Shown here piece after piece: positions 44,098 through 53,171 of a stretch of 64,000 nt of DNA (position 1 is its first letter; every line of letters starts with the position of its first letter). Position numbers and translations under genes: made by a program. The stretch lies in contig CP109468.1 of the NCBI GenBank assembly GCA_036227345.1, positions 4,960,001-5,024,000 on the forward strand, read 5' to 3'. This DNA comes from Streptomyces sp. NBC_01463 (GTDB lineage Bacteria > Actinomycetota > Actinomycetes > Streptomycetales > Streptomycetaceae). The notes beneath the pieces were generated by a model. That model was given only the letters and a program-made list of their open reading frames with translations, had not been told where the DNA came from and did not search any database.

Positions 44098-46122
44098 ATG
44101 GACGTGAAGCGATACTTCCGTGGGCCGGTCATGTGGATCGTGCTGGCCGTCCTCGCCGTGGTCGTGTTGATGCAGGTCGTCGGCTCGGGTGGCGGCTACA
44201 AGACGGTGGACACCGGCAAGGTGATCCAGGCGATCAGTAAGAACCAGGTGGAGCAGGCCAAGCTGACCACCGGTGACGATCAGATCATCAAGATCGAGCT
44301 GAAGGACGGCCAGAAACTCTCCGGCGAGTCCGGCAGCAAGTTCCAGGCGAGCTACATCGGCAACCAGGGTGTCCAGCTCGCCGACACGCTGCAGAAGAAG
44401 TTCGAGAGCGGTGACATCGACAAGGGTTACACCGTCTCGCCGTCGAAGCAGTCCCCGTTCGTCTCGATCCTCTTCTCGCTGCTGCCGTTCGTCCTCATCG
44501 TGGTCGTCTTCCTGTTTCTGATGAACCAGATGCAGGGTGGCGGCTCCAAGGTCATGCAGTTCGGCAAGTCCAAGGCCAAGCTGATCACCAAGGACACCCC
44601 CAAGACGACGTTCGCCGATGTGGCGGGGTCGGACGAGGCGGTCGAGGAACTCCACGAGATCAAGGAGTTCCTCCAGGAGCCGGCGAAGTTCCAGGCCGTC
44701 GGCGCCAAGATCCCCAAGGGTGTCCTGCTGTACGGGCCTCCCGGTACGGGCAAGACGCTGCTCGCACGCGCCGTCGCCGGTGAAGCGGGCGTCCCGTTCT
44801 ACTCGATCTCCGGTTCCGACTTCGTCGAGATGTTCGTCGGTGTCGGTGCCTCCCGTGTCCGTGACCTCTTCGAGCAGGCCAAGGCGAACGCCCCGGCGAT
44901 CGTCTTCGTCGACGAGATCGACGCAGTCGGCCGGCACCGCGGTGCCGGTATGGGCGGCGGACACGACGAGCGCGAGCAGACGCTGAACCAACTGCTCGTG
45001 GAGATGGACGGCTTCGACGTGAAGGGCGGCGTCATCCTGATCGCCGCCACGAACCGGCCGGACATCCTCGACCCGGCGCTGCTGCGCCCGGGCCGTTTCG
45101 ACCGGCAGATCGCGGTCGACCGGCCGGACATGCAGGGCCGTCTGGAGATCCTCAAGGTCCACCAGAAGGGCAAGCCGGTCGCGCCGGACGTCGATCTCGG
45201 CGCCGTCGCCCGTCGCACGCCCGGATTCACCGGTGCCGACCTGTCGAACGTGCTGAACGAAGCGGCGCTCCTCACGGCGCGCGGCAATCTGAAGCTGATC
45301 GACAACAACATGCTCGACGAGGCCATCGACCGCGTCGTGGCGGGTCCGCAGAAGCGGACCCGGATCATGTCCGAGAAGGAGAAGAAGATCACCGCGTACC
45401 ACGAGGGCGGACACGCCCTGGTCGCGGCGGCCTCACCTCAGTCGGACCCGGTCCACAAGATCACGATCCTCTCCCGCGGCCGCGCCCTCGGTTACACGAT
45501 GGTGCTCCCGGAGGAGGACAAGTACTCCACGACGCGCAACGAGATGCTCGACCAGCTGGCTTACATGCTGGGCGGGCGCGCGGCCGAGGAGCTGGTCTTC
45601 CACGACCCGACGACCGGCGCTGCGAACGACATCGAGAAGGCCACCGCAACGGCCCGCGCGATGGTCACGCAGTACGGCATGACGGAGCGGCTCGGCGCCA
45701 TCAAGTTCGGTGGCGACAACACCGAACCCTTCGTGGGCCGCGAGATGGGCCACCAGCGCGACTACTCGGAAGAGGTCGCCGCGCTGGTCGACGAAGAGGT
45801 CAAGAAGCTCATCGAGACCGCGCACAACGACGCGTGGGAGATCCTCGTCGAGAACCGCGACGTTCTGGACGCCCTGGTTCTCCAGCTCCTTGAGAAGGAG
45901 ACCCTCGGCAAGGCGGAGATCGCCGAGATCTTCGCTCCGATCGTCAAGCGTCCGGCCCGTCCGGCGTGGACGGGCTCCGCCCGGCGCACGCCGTCCACCC
46001 GGCCGCCGGTGCTCTCCCCGAAGGAGCTCGCCCTCACCAACGGCGCCGCCACGGCGAACGGCTCGGTCACGGACACGGTTCCGGCGGCCGAGGCGATCCC
46101 CGAGGAGCGTCCCGAGAGCTAG
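44098..46122 (+). CDS. ftsH: ATP-dependent zinc metalloprotease FtsH
   Basis: Membrane AAA+ protease of 674 residues that degrades misfolded and regulatory proteins. Two transmembrane helices flank an extracellular loop (about 12-27 and 122-140). Walker A GPPGTGKT is at about 213-220, Walker B IVFVDEID at about 270, and the second region of homology follows (GRFDRQ). The zinc site is His435-Glu-Gly-Gly-His439. The C-terminal tail (about 620-674) is Pro/Ala/Thr-rich. The ATG at 44098 begins [10 protein letters not shown]. Terminators precede and follow it, so it may be expressed as a unit, with folE downstream. Confidence 0.97.
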   Translation: MDVKRYFRGPVMWIVLAVLAVVVLMQVVGSGGGYKTVDTGKVIQAISKNQVEQAKLTTGDDQIIKIELKDGQKLSGESGSKFQASYIGNQGVQLADTLQKKFESGDIDKGYTVSPSKQSPFVSILFSLLPFVLIVVVFLFLMNQMQGGGSKVMQFGKSKAKLITKDTPKTTFADVAGSDEAVEELHEIKEFLQEPAKFQAVGAKIPKGVLLYGPPGTGKTLLARAVAGEAGVPFYSISGSDFVEMFVGVGASRVRDLFEQAKANAPAIVFVDEIDAVGRHRGAGMGGGHDEREQTLNQLLVEMDGFDVKGGVILIAATNRPDILDPALLRPGRFDRQIAVDRPDMQGRLEILKVHQKGKPVAPDVDLGAVARRTPGFTGADLSNVLNEAALLTARGNLKLIDNNMLDEAIDRVVAGPQKRTRIMSEKEKKITAYHEGGHALVAAASPQSDPVHKITILSRGRALGYTMVLPEEDKYSTTRNEMLDQLAYMLGGRAAEELVFHDPTTGAANDIEKATATARAMVTQYGMTERLGAIKFGGDNTEPFVGREMGHQRDYSEEVAALVDEEVKKLIETAHNDAWEILVENRDVLDALVLQLLEKETLGKAEIAEIFAPIVKRPARPAWTGSARRTPSTRPPVLSPKELALTNGAATANGSVTDTVPAAEAIPEERPES

Positions 46123-46177
46123 ACACCGACCCCGGTGTGGCCCCCGTCACGGAGGCTCCACCGGGCCCGGAATGGAT

Positions 46178-46218
46178 GCCGCGCCCCCCAGGTTTTAGCC
46201 TGTGGGGGCGCGGCTTTT
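46178..46218 (+). terminator. Intrinsic terminator between ftsH and folE
   Basis: GCCGCGCCCCC (46178-46188) pairs perfectly with GGGGGCGCGGC (46204-46214), extended inside by AGG/CCT, followed by TTTT. It is 55 bases before folE, so folE expression from the ftsH promoter should depend on read-through. Confidence 0.85.
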
Positions 46219-46273
46219 CCGTATCACCTGCGCGGATGTCCACGCAGTGACAGCTCAGAGGAACGAGGCACAG

Positions 46274-46879
46274 ATGACCGACCCGGTGACGCTGGACGGC
46301 CAGGGTTCGATCGGCGAGTTCGACGAGAAGCGGGCCGAGGCGGCCGTACGCGAGCTCCTGATCGCCGTCGGGGAGGACCCTGACCGGGAGGGGCTGCGGG
46401 AGACGCCGGGGCGGGTGGCACGGGCGTACAAGGAGATATTCGCGGGCCTGTACCAGGAGCCCGAGGACGTCCTGACGACCACGTTCGACCTCGGCCACGA
46501 CGAGATGGTGCTGGTCAAGGACATCGAGGTGTTCAGCACCTGTGAGCACCATCTGGTGCCGTTCCGCGGAGTGGCGCACGTCGGGTACATCCCGGCGACC
46601 TCCGGCAAGATCACCGGGCTGTCGAAGCTGGCCCGGCTGGTGGACGTCTTCGCCCGCCGGCCGCAGGTGCAGGAGCGGCTCACCACGCAGATCGCCGAGT
46701 CCCTGATGGAGATCCTGGAGCCGCGCGGCGTGATCGTCGTCGTGGAGTGCGAGCACATGTGCATGTCGATGCGTGGGATCCGCAAGCCCGGGGCGAAGAC
46801 CCTGACCTCGGCGGTCCGCGGACAGCTCCGCGACCCCGCGACGCGCGCCGAGGCCATGAGCCTCATCATGGCGCGCTGA
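46274..46879 (+). CDS. folE: GTP cyclohydrolase I
   Basis: First enzyme of folate synthesis, converting GTP to 7,8-dihydroneopterin triphosphate; 201 residues. Visible marks are [26 protein letters not shown], the zinc and active site in [43 protein letters not shown], and the C-terminal [15 protein letters not shown]. Zinc ligands Cys and His in CEHH and the later CEHMC are intact. The ATG at 46274 follows GAGGAACGAGG. It is convergent with the minus-strand folate operon, about 40 bases from the DUF3180 stop. Confidence 0.96.
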   Translation: MTDPVTLDGQGSIGEFDEKRAEAAVRELLIAVGEDPDREGLRETPGRVARAYKEIFAGLYQEPEDVLTTTFDLGHDEMVLVKDIEVFSTCEHHLVPFRGVAHVGYIPATSGKITGLSKLARLVDVFARRPQVQERLTTQIAESLMEILEPRGVIVVVECEHMCMSMRGIRKPGAKTLTSAVRGQLRDPATRAEAMSLIMAR

Positions 46880-46921
46880 GAACCCCGGCCGGGCCGGGGC
46901 GGTGGCGGGACGGGCGGCGGT

Positions 46922-47404
46922 CTACGCGGCCGCCGCGTTCTTGTTGTCGTCCTCGTCGTCCGGGAGCTTGCAGACGTGCTCCAGGAACAGCGCCGCCGCG
47001 ATCACCGCGATGCCGGCCAGGACCGCGAAGCCCGCGTAGATGGCCTGGTCACGGCGGGGCGGGATATCGAGGGAGCCGAGCAGGAAGACGCCCGTGCCGC
47101 CGTACACCCCGGAGACCAGGGCGACGACGAGGGCACTGGCCTGGCCGAAGACCACGGCACGGGCCGCCATCAGGGGTTCGACGCCCTTCGCGCCCGGCCG
47201 CCGCTCCCGCTGGGCGCGCAGCCGGGCGCGGATGGACAGTGCCGTGGCCAGCAGGACCACGGCGATCACGGCGATGACGACGGGCGCGGCCAGCGGCACG
47301 CTCGGCAGGGTGCCGAGGGAGTCCCAGAGGCGGGCGCCGCCCCAGGACAGCACCCCGGCGGCGGCGAAGAGGCCGGCCAGTACCCCGAGCCGTAGTTGCT
47401 TCAC
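46922..47404 (-). CDS. DUF3180 membrane protein
   Basis: Membrane protein of 160 residues with four hydrophobic segments: about 5-25, 38-58, 85-110 and 118-142. It ends in a charged DDEDDNKN stretch. Actinobacteria keep this family right beside folK, so it is probably part of the folate operon, though its role is not known. The GTG start at 47404 follows AAGGGCGG; the frame extends upstream without a good start. It is the last gene of the folP-NTF2-folB-folK set. Confidence 0.85.
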   Translation of the reverse strand: MKQLRLGVLAGLFAAAGVLSWGGARLWDSLGTLPSVPLAAPVVIAVIAVVLLATALSIRARLRAQRERRPGAKGVEPLMAARAVVFGQASALVVALVSGVYGGTGVFLLGSLDIPPRRDQAIYAGFAVLAGIAVIAAALFLEHVCKLPDDEDDNKNAAAA

Positions 47405-47472
47405 CGCGTGAGCCGCCCTTCGCCGCCTGTGGACCGTCCTGCCGGTCCTGCTTGTCTCTGTGAGCCTAACGA

Positions 47473-48084
47473 CTACTCGGGCAGCCGGAGTTCCAGGTCG
47501 GACCGGGGCAGTACGCCGTCGCGGCCGACACCGGCCAGCAGCTCGGATACCGCGCCGATGCCCGGCAGCTGGGCCTCGGGGTCCACGTCGTGCCACGGGG
47601 CGAGGACGAAGGCGCGCTCACGGGCCCGGGGGTGGGGGAGCGTGAGCACCGGGTCGTCGGAGACCACGTCGGCGTACGCGACGATGTCGACGTCGATGGT
47701 GCGCGGCCCCCAGCGCTCCTCACGGACCCGGTCGAAGGCCTCCTCGATGGCCTGGCCGCGCTCCAGGAGGGAGGACGGGGGCAGCGTCGTCTTCACGACG
47801 ATCACCGCGTTGAAGTACGAGGGCTGGGAGCCCGGGTCGACGCCCCACGGCTCCGTCTCGTACACCGGGGAGACCGCCTTGACCCGGAGGCCCGGGGTGT
47901 CCTCCAGGGCGTCGATGGCGCCCTGGAGGGTCTCCAGCCGGTTGCCCAGGTTGGAGCCGAGGGAGATCACGGCCCGTTTGGGGTTGGAGAGGGTGATGTC
48001 GGCGGCGTCCACCTGCTCGACCACGGAGGCGGGAACCGGCTGTACGGTCGGGTCGCTCTGCCCCTCGGTAGAAAATGCAGTCAT
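47473..48084 (-). CDS. folK: 2-amino-4-hydroxy-6-hydroxymethyldihydropteridine pyrophosphokinase
   Basis: Transfers pyrophosphate to the pterin alcohol before sulfonamide-sensitive dihydropteroate synthase. The protein has 203 residues. Family marks are AVISLGSNLGNRLETLQGAI, ETEPWG, and WGPRTIDVDIVAY, which contains the metal-binding DxD. A 35-residue extension lies before the conserved core. Its ATG overlaps the folB stop as ATGA (48081-48084), which shows translational coupling. The next gene, DUF3180, starts 68 bases after its stop. Confidence 0.95.
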   Translation of the reverse strand: MTAFSTEGQSDPTVQPVPASVVEQVDAADITLSNPKRAVISLGSNLGNRLETLQGAIDALEDTPGLRVKAVSPVYETEPWGVDPGSQPSYFNAVIVVKTTLPPSSLLERGQAIEEAFDRVREERWGPRTIDVDIVAYADVVSDDPVLTLPHPRARERAFVLAPWHDVDPEAQLPGIGAVSELLAGVGRDGVLPRSDLELRLPE

Positions 48085-48440
48085 GCTCGGCTCCGGGTGA
48101 TGGTGACGGTGACGTCGTCGAAGGGGACGGTGATGGGCGCATCCGGCTTGTGGACCACGACCTCCACCTCCTCGACGCCTTCGTGCTTGAGGCACTGCTG
48201 GGCGATGCGCTCCGCGAGCGTCTCGATCAGATCGACGGGTTCGCCCTGGACCACACCGACGACCTCCTCGGCGACCACGCCGTAGTGCACGGTCTTCGTG
48301 AGGTCGTCGGCGGCTGCCGCGGGGCGGGTGTCGAGGCCGAGCACCAGGTCCACGATGAACGTCTGTCCCTCTTCCCGTTCCCGGGGAAAGACGCCATGGT
48401 GCCCACGGGCCTTGAGGCCGCGCAGCGCGACACGATCCAC
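48081..48440 (-). CDS. folB: Dihydroneopterin aldolase
   Basis: Cleaves dihydroneopterin to the hydroxymethyl pterin; 119 residues, the normal length. It begins VDRVALRGLKARGHHGVFPREREEGQTF. Other marks are DDLTKTVHYGVVAEEV, VDLIETLAERIA and the VVVHKPDAPI end. The GTG at 48440 follows AGGAGTGA by seven bases, which decides the start; an open frame runs upstream without similarity. It overlaps folK by four bases and lies 212 bases after the NTF2-like gene. Confidence 0.95.
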   Translation of the reverse strand: MDRVALRGLKARGHHGVFPREREEGQTFIVDLVLGLDTRPAAAADDLTKTVHYGVVAEEVVGVVQGEPVDLIETLAERIAQQCLKHEGVEEVEVVVHKPDAPITVPFDDVTVTITRSRA

Positions 48441-48652
48441 GCGAATCACTCCTGCTGTTGTTGTCGTAGGGGCACATGGCCGCGTGCGGGCGGCCGGGTA
48501 CCCGTTTCCGAATCTACCCGCGCGCACCGACAGTCCTCCCCCGCGGGGGCTATGGACACGACGGCACGGGACTGGTAGCCGCTGATACCCGGATGTGCCC
48601 GGTCCCAACCCCGCCGAGCTGCCTTTTGGGCCTCCAACGGCCTTGTACCCAC

Positions 48653-49135
48653 TCAGGAGGAGGAGTCTTCGTCCTCTTCCTCACCGGTTTCGGCCAGTAC
48701 GGGCGAGCCGTGGTGGGACCACAGCTTCCAGCCGTCCGGAGTGCGGCGGAACACATTGGTCGCGACGACCAGTTGACCGACCAGCGGGCCCAGGGAGCTG
48801 CCCTCCTCCGCGGGACCGCCGCTGAGGATGTTCTCGGTGCAGGTCACCAGGGCGGTGTCGCCCGTCATGGAGACCCCGACGTCGGTCAGGAAGAACTGGA
48901 TGTACTCGGTGTTCGCCATGATCAGGGCGTAACTGCGCAGCACCTCGCCGCGGCCGGAGAGCACCGGCCAGCCGGGGTGGACGCAGGAGACCGTGAGGTC
49001 CTCGCCGGGCAGCCAGAGCCCGGTCAGCTCGTCCAGGTCCCCGCGCTCCATGGCCTCGTAGAACGCGGTGTTGGCCCGCTCGACCGCCTCGATGTCCTCG
49101 GCGGCGGAGGCCTGCTCGTCCTGCGGCTCGTTCAC
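48653..49135 (-). CDS. Nuclear transport factor 2 (SnoaL-like) family protein
   Basis: Small cone-shaped-fold protein of 160 residues. Family marks are EAVERANTAFYEAMERGDLDELTGLWLPGEDLTVSCVHPGWPVLSGR, then NTEYIQFFLTDVGVSM and ATNVFRRTPDGWKLWSHHGSPV. It ends with an acidic EEDEDSSS tail. NTF2 folds may be enzymes or binding proteins; the substrate is unknown. Its GTG start at 49135 overlaps the folP stop codon as GTGA, so it is translated with folP. A gene of this type between folP and folB is probably part of folate metabolism or quality control. Confidence 0.88.
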   Translation of the reverse strand: MNEPQDEQASAAEDIEAVERANTAFYEAMERGDLDELTGLWLPGEDLTVSCVHPGWPVLSGRGEVLRSYALIMANTEYIQFFLTDVGVSMTGDTALVTCTENILSGGPAEEGSSLGPLVGQLVVATNVFRRTPDGWKLWSHHGSPVLAETGEEEDEDSSS

Positions 49136-49992
49136 GCGGCTCCCTCGACCGCGCGGGCGACCCGCACGGCGTCGGCGGTGGCCCGTACCTCGTGGACCCG
49201 GACGGCCCAGGCACCGGCCCGGGCGGAGAGCGCGGAGACCGCGGCGGTGGCCGCGTCGCGCTCGCGGGCGGGTGGCGGGGCGGTGCCCGCACCGGCCAGT
49301 ACATGGCCCAGGAACCGCTTGCGGGAGGCGGCGACGAGCAGCGGGCGGCCGAGGCCGTGCAGCGCGTCCAGGCGGGCGATGAGCGACAGGTCGTGCGCGG
49401 CGTCCTTGGCGAAGCCGAGGCCGGGGTCGATCACGATGCGTTCGGGGGCGACACCCCCGGCGACCACGGCGTCCATCCGGGTCCGCAGCTCCTCGACGAC
49501 CTCGGCGACGACGTCCCCGTAGACCGCCCGGCTGTTCATGGACTCGCTGAAGCCGCGCCAGTGCATGACGACGAACGGCACCGCGGCGGCGGCGACGACC
49601 GGGACCATGTCCGGGTCGGCCAGTCCGCCGCTCACGTCGTTGACCAGGACCGCTCCCGCGGCGACGGCCTGCTCGGCGACCCGGGCCCGCATGGTGTCGA
49701 CGGAGACCGTGACCCCTTCGGAGGCGAGGCCGCGGACCACGGGGACCACGCGCCGCAGCTCCTCGGACTCGTCCACCCGGCTGGCGCCGGGGCGGGTCGA
49801 CTCACCGCCGACGTCGACCAGGTCGGCGCCCTCACCGACCAGGTCGAGGCCGTGCTTGACGGCCGCCGTGGTGTCGAACCAGCGGCCCCCGTCGGAGAAG
49901 GAGTCGGGCGTCACGTTGACGACACCCATGACCGCGCAGCGGTCCCACTCCGGCAGGCCCTGGACCGTGCCTCGTCCATGCAACGTACTCAT
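49132..49992 (-). CDS. folP: Dihydropteroate synthase
   Basis: Condenses the pterin pyrophosphate with p-aminobenzoate; target of sulfonamides. It has 286 residues. Conserved motifs are AVMGVVNVTPDSFSDGGRW, DVGGESTRPGA, VSVDTMRARVAEQAV, NDVSGG, VVMHWRG, IVIDPGLGFAKD, and a C-terminal RVHEVRATADAVRVARAV. It has the standard length. On the minus strand TAGGCT ends six bases before the ATG at 49992, predicting a leaderless first gene of the folate operon. The NTF2-like, folB, folK and DUF3180 genes follow. Confidence 0.96.
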   Translation of the reverse strand: MSTLHGRGTVQGLPEWDRCAVMGVVNVTPDSFSDGGRWFDTTAAVKHGLDLVGEGADLVDVGGESTRPGASRVDESEELRRVVPVVRGLASEGVTVSVDTMRARVAEQAVAAGAVLVNDVSGGLADPDMVPVVAAAAVPFVVMHWRGFSESMNSRAVYGDVVAEVVEELRTRMDAVVAGGVAPERIVIDPGLGFAKDAAHDLSLIARLDALHGLGRPLLVAASRKRFLGHVLAGAGTAPPPARERDAATAAVSALSARAGAWAVRVHEVRATADAVRVARAVEGAA

Positions 49993-49998
49993 ACGACC

Positions 49999-50004
49999 AG
50001 CCTA
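49999..50004 (-). promoter_or_regulatory. Predicted -10 hexamer TAGGCT, leaderless folP
   Basis: On the minus strand TAGGCT ends six bases before the folP ATG, with no ribosome site between; it is the likely promoter of the folate operon. Confidence 0.5.
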
Positions 50005-50022
50005 GGCCCGTATGGAGGGAGG

Positions 50023-51864
50023 TCACGCCGGGCGGATGCCCTGCTCGGTGCCGGAGGCGCGTACGTGCCCGCAGGGGCGCCGGCCGCCTGCCGGGAGCCG
50101 GCGGGCGAGCGGGCGGGGGAGGGCGAAGCTCACGAAGCCCTCCGCCTGCATGGCGGCCAGCGAGATCCGGGGCAGGTCGCGGGCGGTGCGGTAGACCACG
50201 AACCGGGGCTCCCAGCGGGGCCGGAACTTGGCGTTGAACTTGTACAGCGACTCGATCTGGAACCAGCGGGACAGGAAGACCAGCAGCCCGCGCCAGATCC
50301 GCAGCACCGGTCCCGCCCCCAGTTTCTCGCCGCGCGCCAGGGCGGAGCGGAACATCGCGAAGTTCAGCGACACCCGGGTGATGCCGAGCCGGGGCGCGGC
50401 CTGGAGGGAAGCGGCGATCAGCAGCTCGTTCATGCCGGGGTCGGCGGCCCGGTCGCGGCGCATGAGGTCCAGGGACATGCCGTCGGTGCCCCACGGGACG
50501 AAGTGGAGCACGGCCTTCAGGTCGCCGTACGGGGAGTCCGCGGCCTGCTCGTCGGCCTTGTGGGCGGTGGCGACGAAGCAGTCCCTGTCGGCGCCGTCGC
50601 CGATCCGGCCGAGCGCCATGGAGAAGCCGCGCTCGTTGTCGGTGCCGCGCCAGTCGGCGGCGGCCCGCCGGATGCGGACCAGTTCGGCCTCGCCGATGTC
50701 GGCCACCCGCCGGACCCGGGTCTCGTAGCCGCCGCGCTCAATGCGCTTCACCATCTGGCGCACATTGCGCATGGCGCGTCCGGCGAGGGAGAAATCCGCG
50801 ACATCGACCACCGCCTCGTCGCCGAGTTCCAGGGCGTCGAGACCGGTCTCCCGGGTCCAGACCTCGCCGCCGGTCTCGCTGCAGCCCATCACGGCCGGTG
50901 TCCAGGAGTGGGCCCTGGCCTCGTCCATGAAGCGTTCGATGGCACCGGGCCAGGCCTCCACGTCGCCGATCGGGTCGCCGCTGGCGAGCATCACGCCGGA
51001 CACCACCCGGTAGCAGACGGCGGCCTTGCCGCTGGGCGAGAAGACCACGGCCTTGTCGCGGCGGAGCGCGAAGTGGCCGAGCGAGTCGCGGCCGCCGTGC
51101 CGCTCCAGCAGGGCGCGCAGCCGTGCCTCGTCGTCCTCGGTGAGCCGGGCGGCCGGGTGTTCGGGGCGGAAGGCGAAGTAGATGGTGGTGACGGCGGTCA
51201 GCAGGCCGAGCGCGCCGAGGGAGTAGGCCACGGTCCAGGAGGTGACACCGGCGTACTCGACCGGGCCCTCGAAGCCGAACAGCCCGTACAGCACGTGCTG
51301 GAGCCGGTCGGCGATGCTGGGGTTACCGACCAGGCGGCCCGGGTGGACGCTGACGATGACCAGACCGAGCCCGAGCGAACCCGCGCCGAGCAGCACGAAG
51401 TTGGCCAGGGCCCTCCAACGGCTGCGCGGGTCGGGGAGCGCGGCGAATTCACTCCGGTGGCGTACGAGCAGGTAGCAGAGCGTCAGCGAGACGAGTGTGC
51501 CCAGGACCGAGTGCCGGTAGACGAACTGGGCCGCCGCGCCCGCCGGGAGCAGGACGACCGCGGCCCGCCAGGCCCGGCGCTTGTGCCGCTTCAGTCCGTG
51601 GGCCAGGAGGAGCAGCAGGACGCCGGCGCTCAGTGAGAGGGCGGCGGCGAAGGGGCCGAGGGCCCCGGGGAGGACTTCGGCGAAGGTGTGCATCCGGCTG
51701 TGCCGGAAGCGCGGGAAGACGCCCGCGGCGACGTCGATCAGGCCGACGGCGGTGCAGGCGGTGCCGACGAGCACCGGTACGGTCTCGGGCCGCGGTCCGT
51801 GTACGAACTTGCGTACACCATTCGGAACCGATCCCGATTTATCCCCATCTAGCGTGACAGACAT
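50023..51864 (-). CDS. MprF-like phosphatidylglycerol lysyltransferase domain membrane protein
   Basis: Membrane protein of 613 residues. About six hydrophobic segments occupy residues 30-235; this is fewer than the flippase of firmicute MprF. The DUF2156/LPG synthase domain lies at about 260-590, with VCYRVVSGVMLASGDPIGD, ARAHSWTPAVMG, RQMVKRIERGGYETRVRRV and the conserved SLYKFNAKFRPRWEPRFVVY end. It probably attaches lysine or another amino acid from tRNA to phosphatidylglycerol, reducing membrane charge and raising resistance to cationic peptides. It carries no lysyl-tRNA synthetase domain, unlike mycobacterial LysX. Weak GGGAAGCG before the ATG. It is divergent from the esterase at 52005. 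Confidence 0.9.
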   Translation of the reverse strand: MSVTLDGDKSGSVPNGVRKFVHGPRPETVPVLVGTACTAVGLIDVAAGVFPRFRHSRMHTFAEVLPGALGPFAAALSLSAGVLLLLLAHGLKRHKRRAWRAAVVLLPAGAAAQFVYRHSVLGTLVSLTLCYLLVRHRSEFAALPDPRSRWRALANFVLLGAGSLGLGLVIVSVHPGRLVGNPSIADRLQHVLYGLFGFEGPVEYAGVTSWTVAYSLGALGLLTAVTTIYFAFRPEHPAARLTEDDEARLRALLERHGGRDSLGHFALRRDKAVVFSPSGKAAVCYRVVSGVMLASGDPIGDVEAWPGAIERFMDEARAHSWTPAVMGCSETGGEVWTRETGLDALELGDEAVVDVADFSLAGRAMRNVRQMVKRIERGGYETRVRRVADIGEAELVRIRRAAADWRGTDNERGFSMALGRIGDGADRDCFVATAHKADEQAADSPYGDLKAVLHFVPWGTDGMSLDLMRRDRAADPGMNELLIAASLQAAPRLGITRVSLNFAMFRSALARGEKLGAGPVLRIWRGLLVFLSRWFQIESLYKFNAKFRPRWEPRFVVYRTARDLPRISLAAMQAEGFVSFALPRPLARRLPAGGRRPCGHVRASGTEQGIRPA

Positions 51865-52004
51865 CGCTTCCCGTGGTTCCGCGAGAGATTCTTGGAGTCC
51901 GTCGGCCGGAGCCCTGCGGACGATGTGCGACCTCTAGGACGAGGCTTCCGGGCCACGGGTTCACCCGGCACCCGGAAATTTCCTGACAAGAAAGTTCAAC
52001 CGCC

Positions 52005-53126
52005 ATGGGCCTTACCGGTAACGCAGTGCTGATCCTGGCGATCGTGCTGGCCGTCGCGCTGTTCGCCGTCACGATCTGGCTCTGGCCCAGGCTTGCCCGG
52101 CGAAGTGTCCCCGCCGTGTTCGGCCGGGTGGGGCTGCTGCTGGGGACGCAGGTGGCGGTCTTCGTCTCGGTCGGCCTGATGGCCAACAACTCGTTCCTCT
52201 TCTACGGCTCCTGGGCGGATCTGTTCGGCCAGAAGCAGGAGCTGGGCGTGGTCACCGACCACGCGGCGGGGACGCTGGCGGCGAAGAACATCGTCCGGGT
52301 GGGGACGCAGCGGCCGGACGTGCCGGGAGGCTCGGGGCCCTCCGCGGTCGGCCGGATCGACAAGGTAGTGATCGCGGGGCGGCGCTCGGGGATCGAGTCC
52401 TCGGCGTACGTGTACCTGCCGCCGGAGTACTTCCAGCCGGCGTACGCCCGGCGGAAGTTCCCCGCGGTCGTGGTGCTGACCGGTTACCCGGGCACGTCGG
52501 AGAACCTCATCAAGGGGCTCGGATACCCCCGGACGGCCCTGGAGCGGGTGCGGGCGGGGCGGGCGCAGCCGATGATCCTGGTGATGCTGCGGCCGACGCT
52601 GGCGCCGCCGAGGGACACCGAGTGCGTGGACATAAAGGGCGGTCCGCGGACGGAGACGTTCTTCGCCGACGACCTGCCGCCGGCGGTCTCGGCCGGCTAC
52701 CGCGTGGGCCGGCACGCCCGTAACTGGGGCATCATCGGCAACTCGACCGGCGGCTACTGCGCCCTGAAGATCGGCCTGCACCATCCGGCCCGCTTCACGG
52801 CGAGCGCGGGTCTTTCCGCGTACTACGAGGCGGCCGAGGACCCGACGACCGGAGACCTCTTCCACGGCGACCGGCGGGCCCGCGAGCGCGCCGACCTGCT
52901 GTGGACGCTGGAGAACCGGCCGCAGCCCGACTCGTCCTTCCTGGTGACGACGTCCCGCCACGGCGAGTCCAACTACGCCGAAACCCAGGAGTTCGTGGCC
53001 AGGGTGAAGCGGCCCGCGCAGGTCTCGTCGATCGTGCTCGCCAGCGGCGGGCACAACTTCAACACCTGGCGCCGGGAGATCCCCGCGGCCCTGGACTGGA
53101 TGAGCAGCCGGCTCAGCGAGAACTGA
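52005..53126 (+). CDS. Membrane-anchored esterase of the esterase D/mycolyltransferase fold
   Basis: Alpha/beta hydrolase of 373 residues with two N-terminal hydrophobic segments (about 3-25 and 40-70). The catalytic domain starts near 125 (SSAYVYLPPEYFQPAYARRKFPAVVVLTGYPGT). The nucleophile elbow is GIIGNSTGGYCALKIGL (about 245-260), the histidine is in SGGHNFNTWRREIPAAL (about 350), and an acid may lie in NRPQPDSSFLV. These features match PF00756. It probably acts at the outer membrane face; the substrate is unknown. It is divergent from the MprF-like gene, so both may serve the envelope. Confidence 0.88.
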   Translation: MGLTGNAVLILAIVLAVALFAVTIWLWPRLARRSVPAVFGRVGLLLGTQVAVFVSVGLMANNSFLFYGSWADLFGQKQELGVVTDHAAGTLAAKNIVRVGTQRPDVPGGSGPSAVGRIDKVVIAGRRSGIESSAYVYLPPEYFQPAYARRKFPAVVVLTGYPGTSENLIKGLGYPRTALERVRAGRAQPMILVMLRPTLAPPRDTECVDIKGGPRTETFFADDLPPAVSAGYRVGRHARNWGIIGNSTGGYCALKIGLHHPARFTASAGLSAYYEAAEDPTTGDLFHGDRRARERADLLWTLENRPQPDSSFLVTTSRHGESNYAETQEFVARVKRPAQVSSIVLASGGHNFNTWRREIPAALDWMSSRLSEN

Positions 53127-53171
53127 CCGGGGCGGCGGGGCTGGTGCGCGCCGCTCGTCCTGCCGCGCGCC

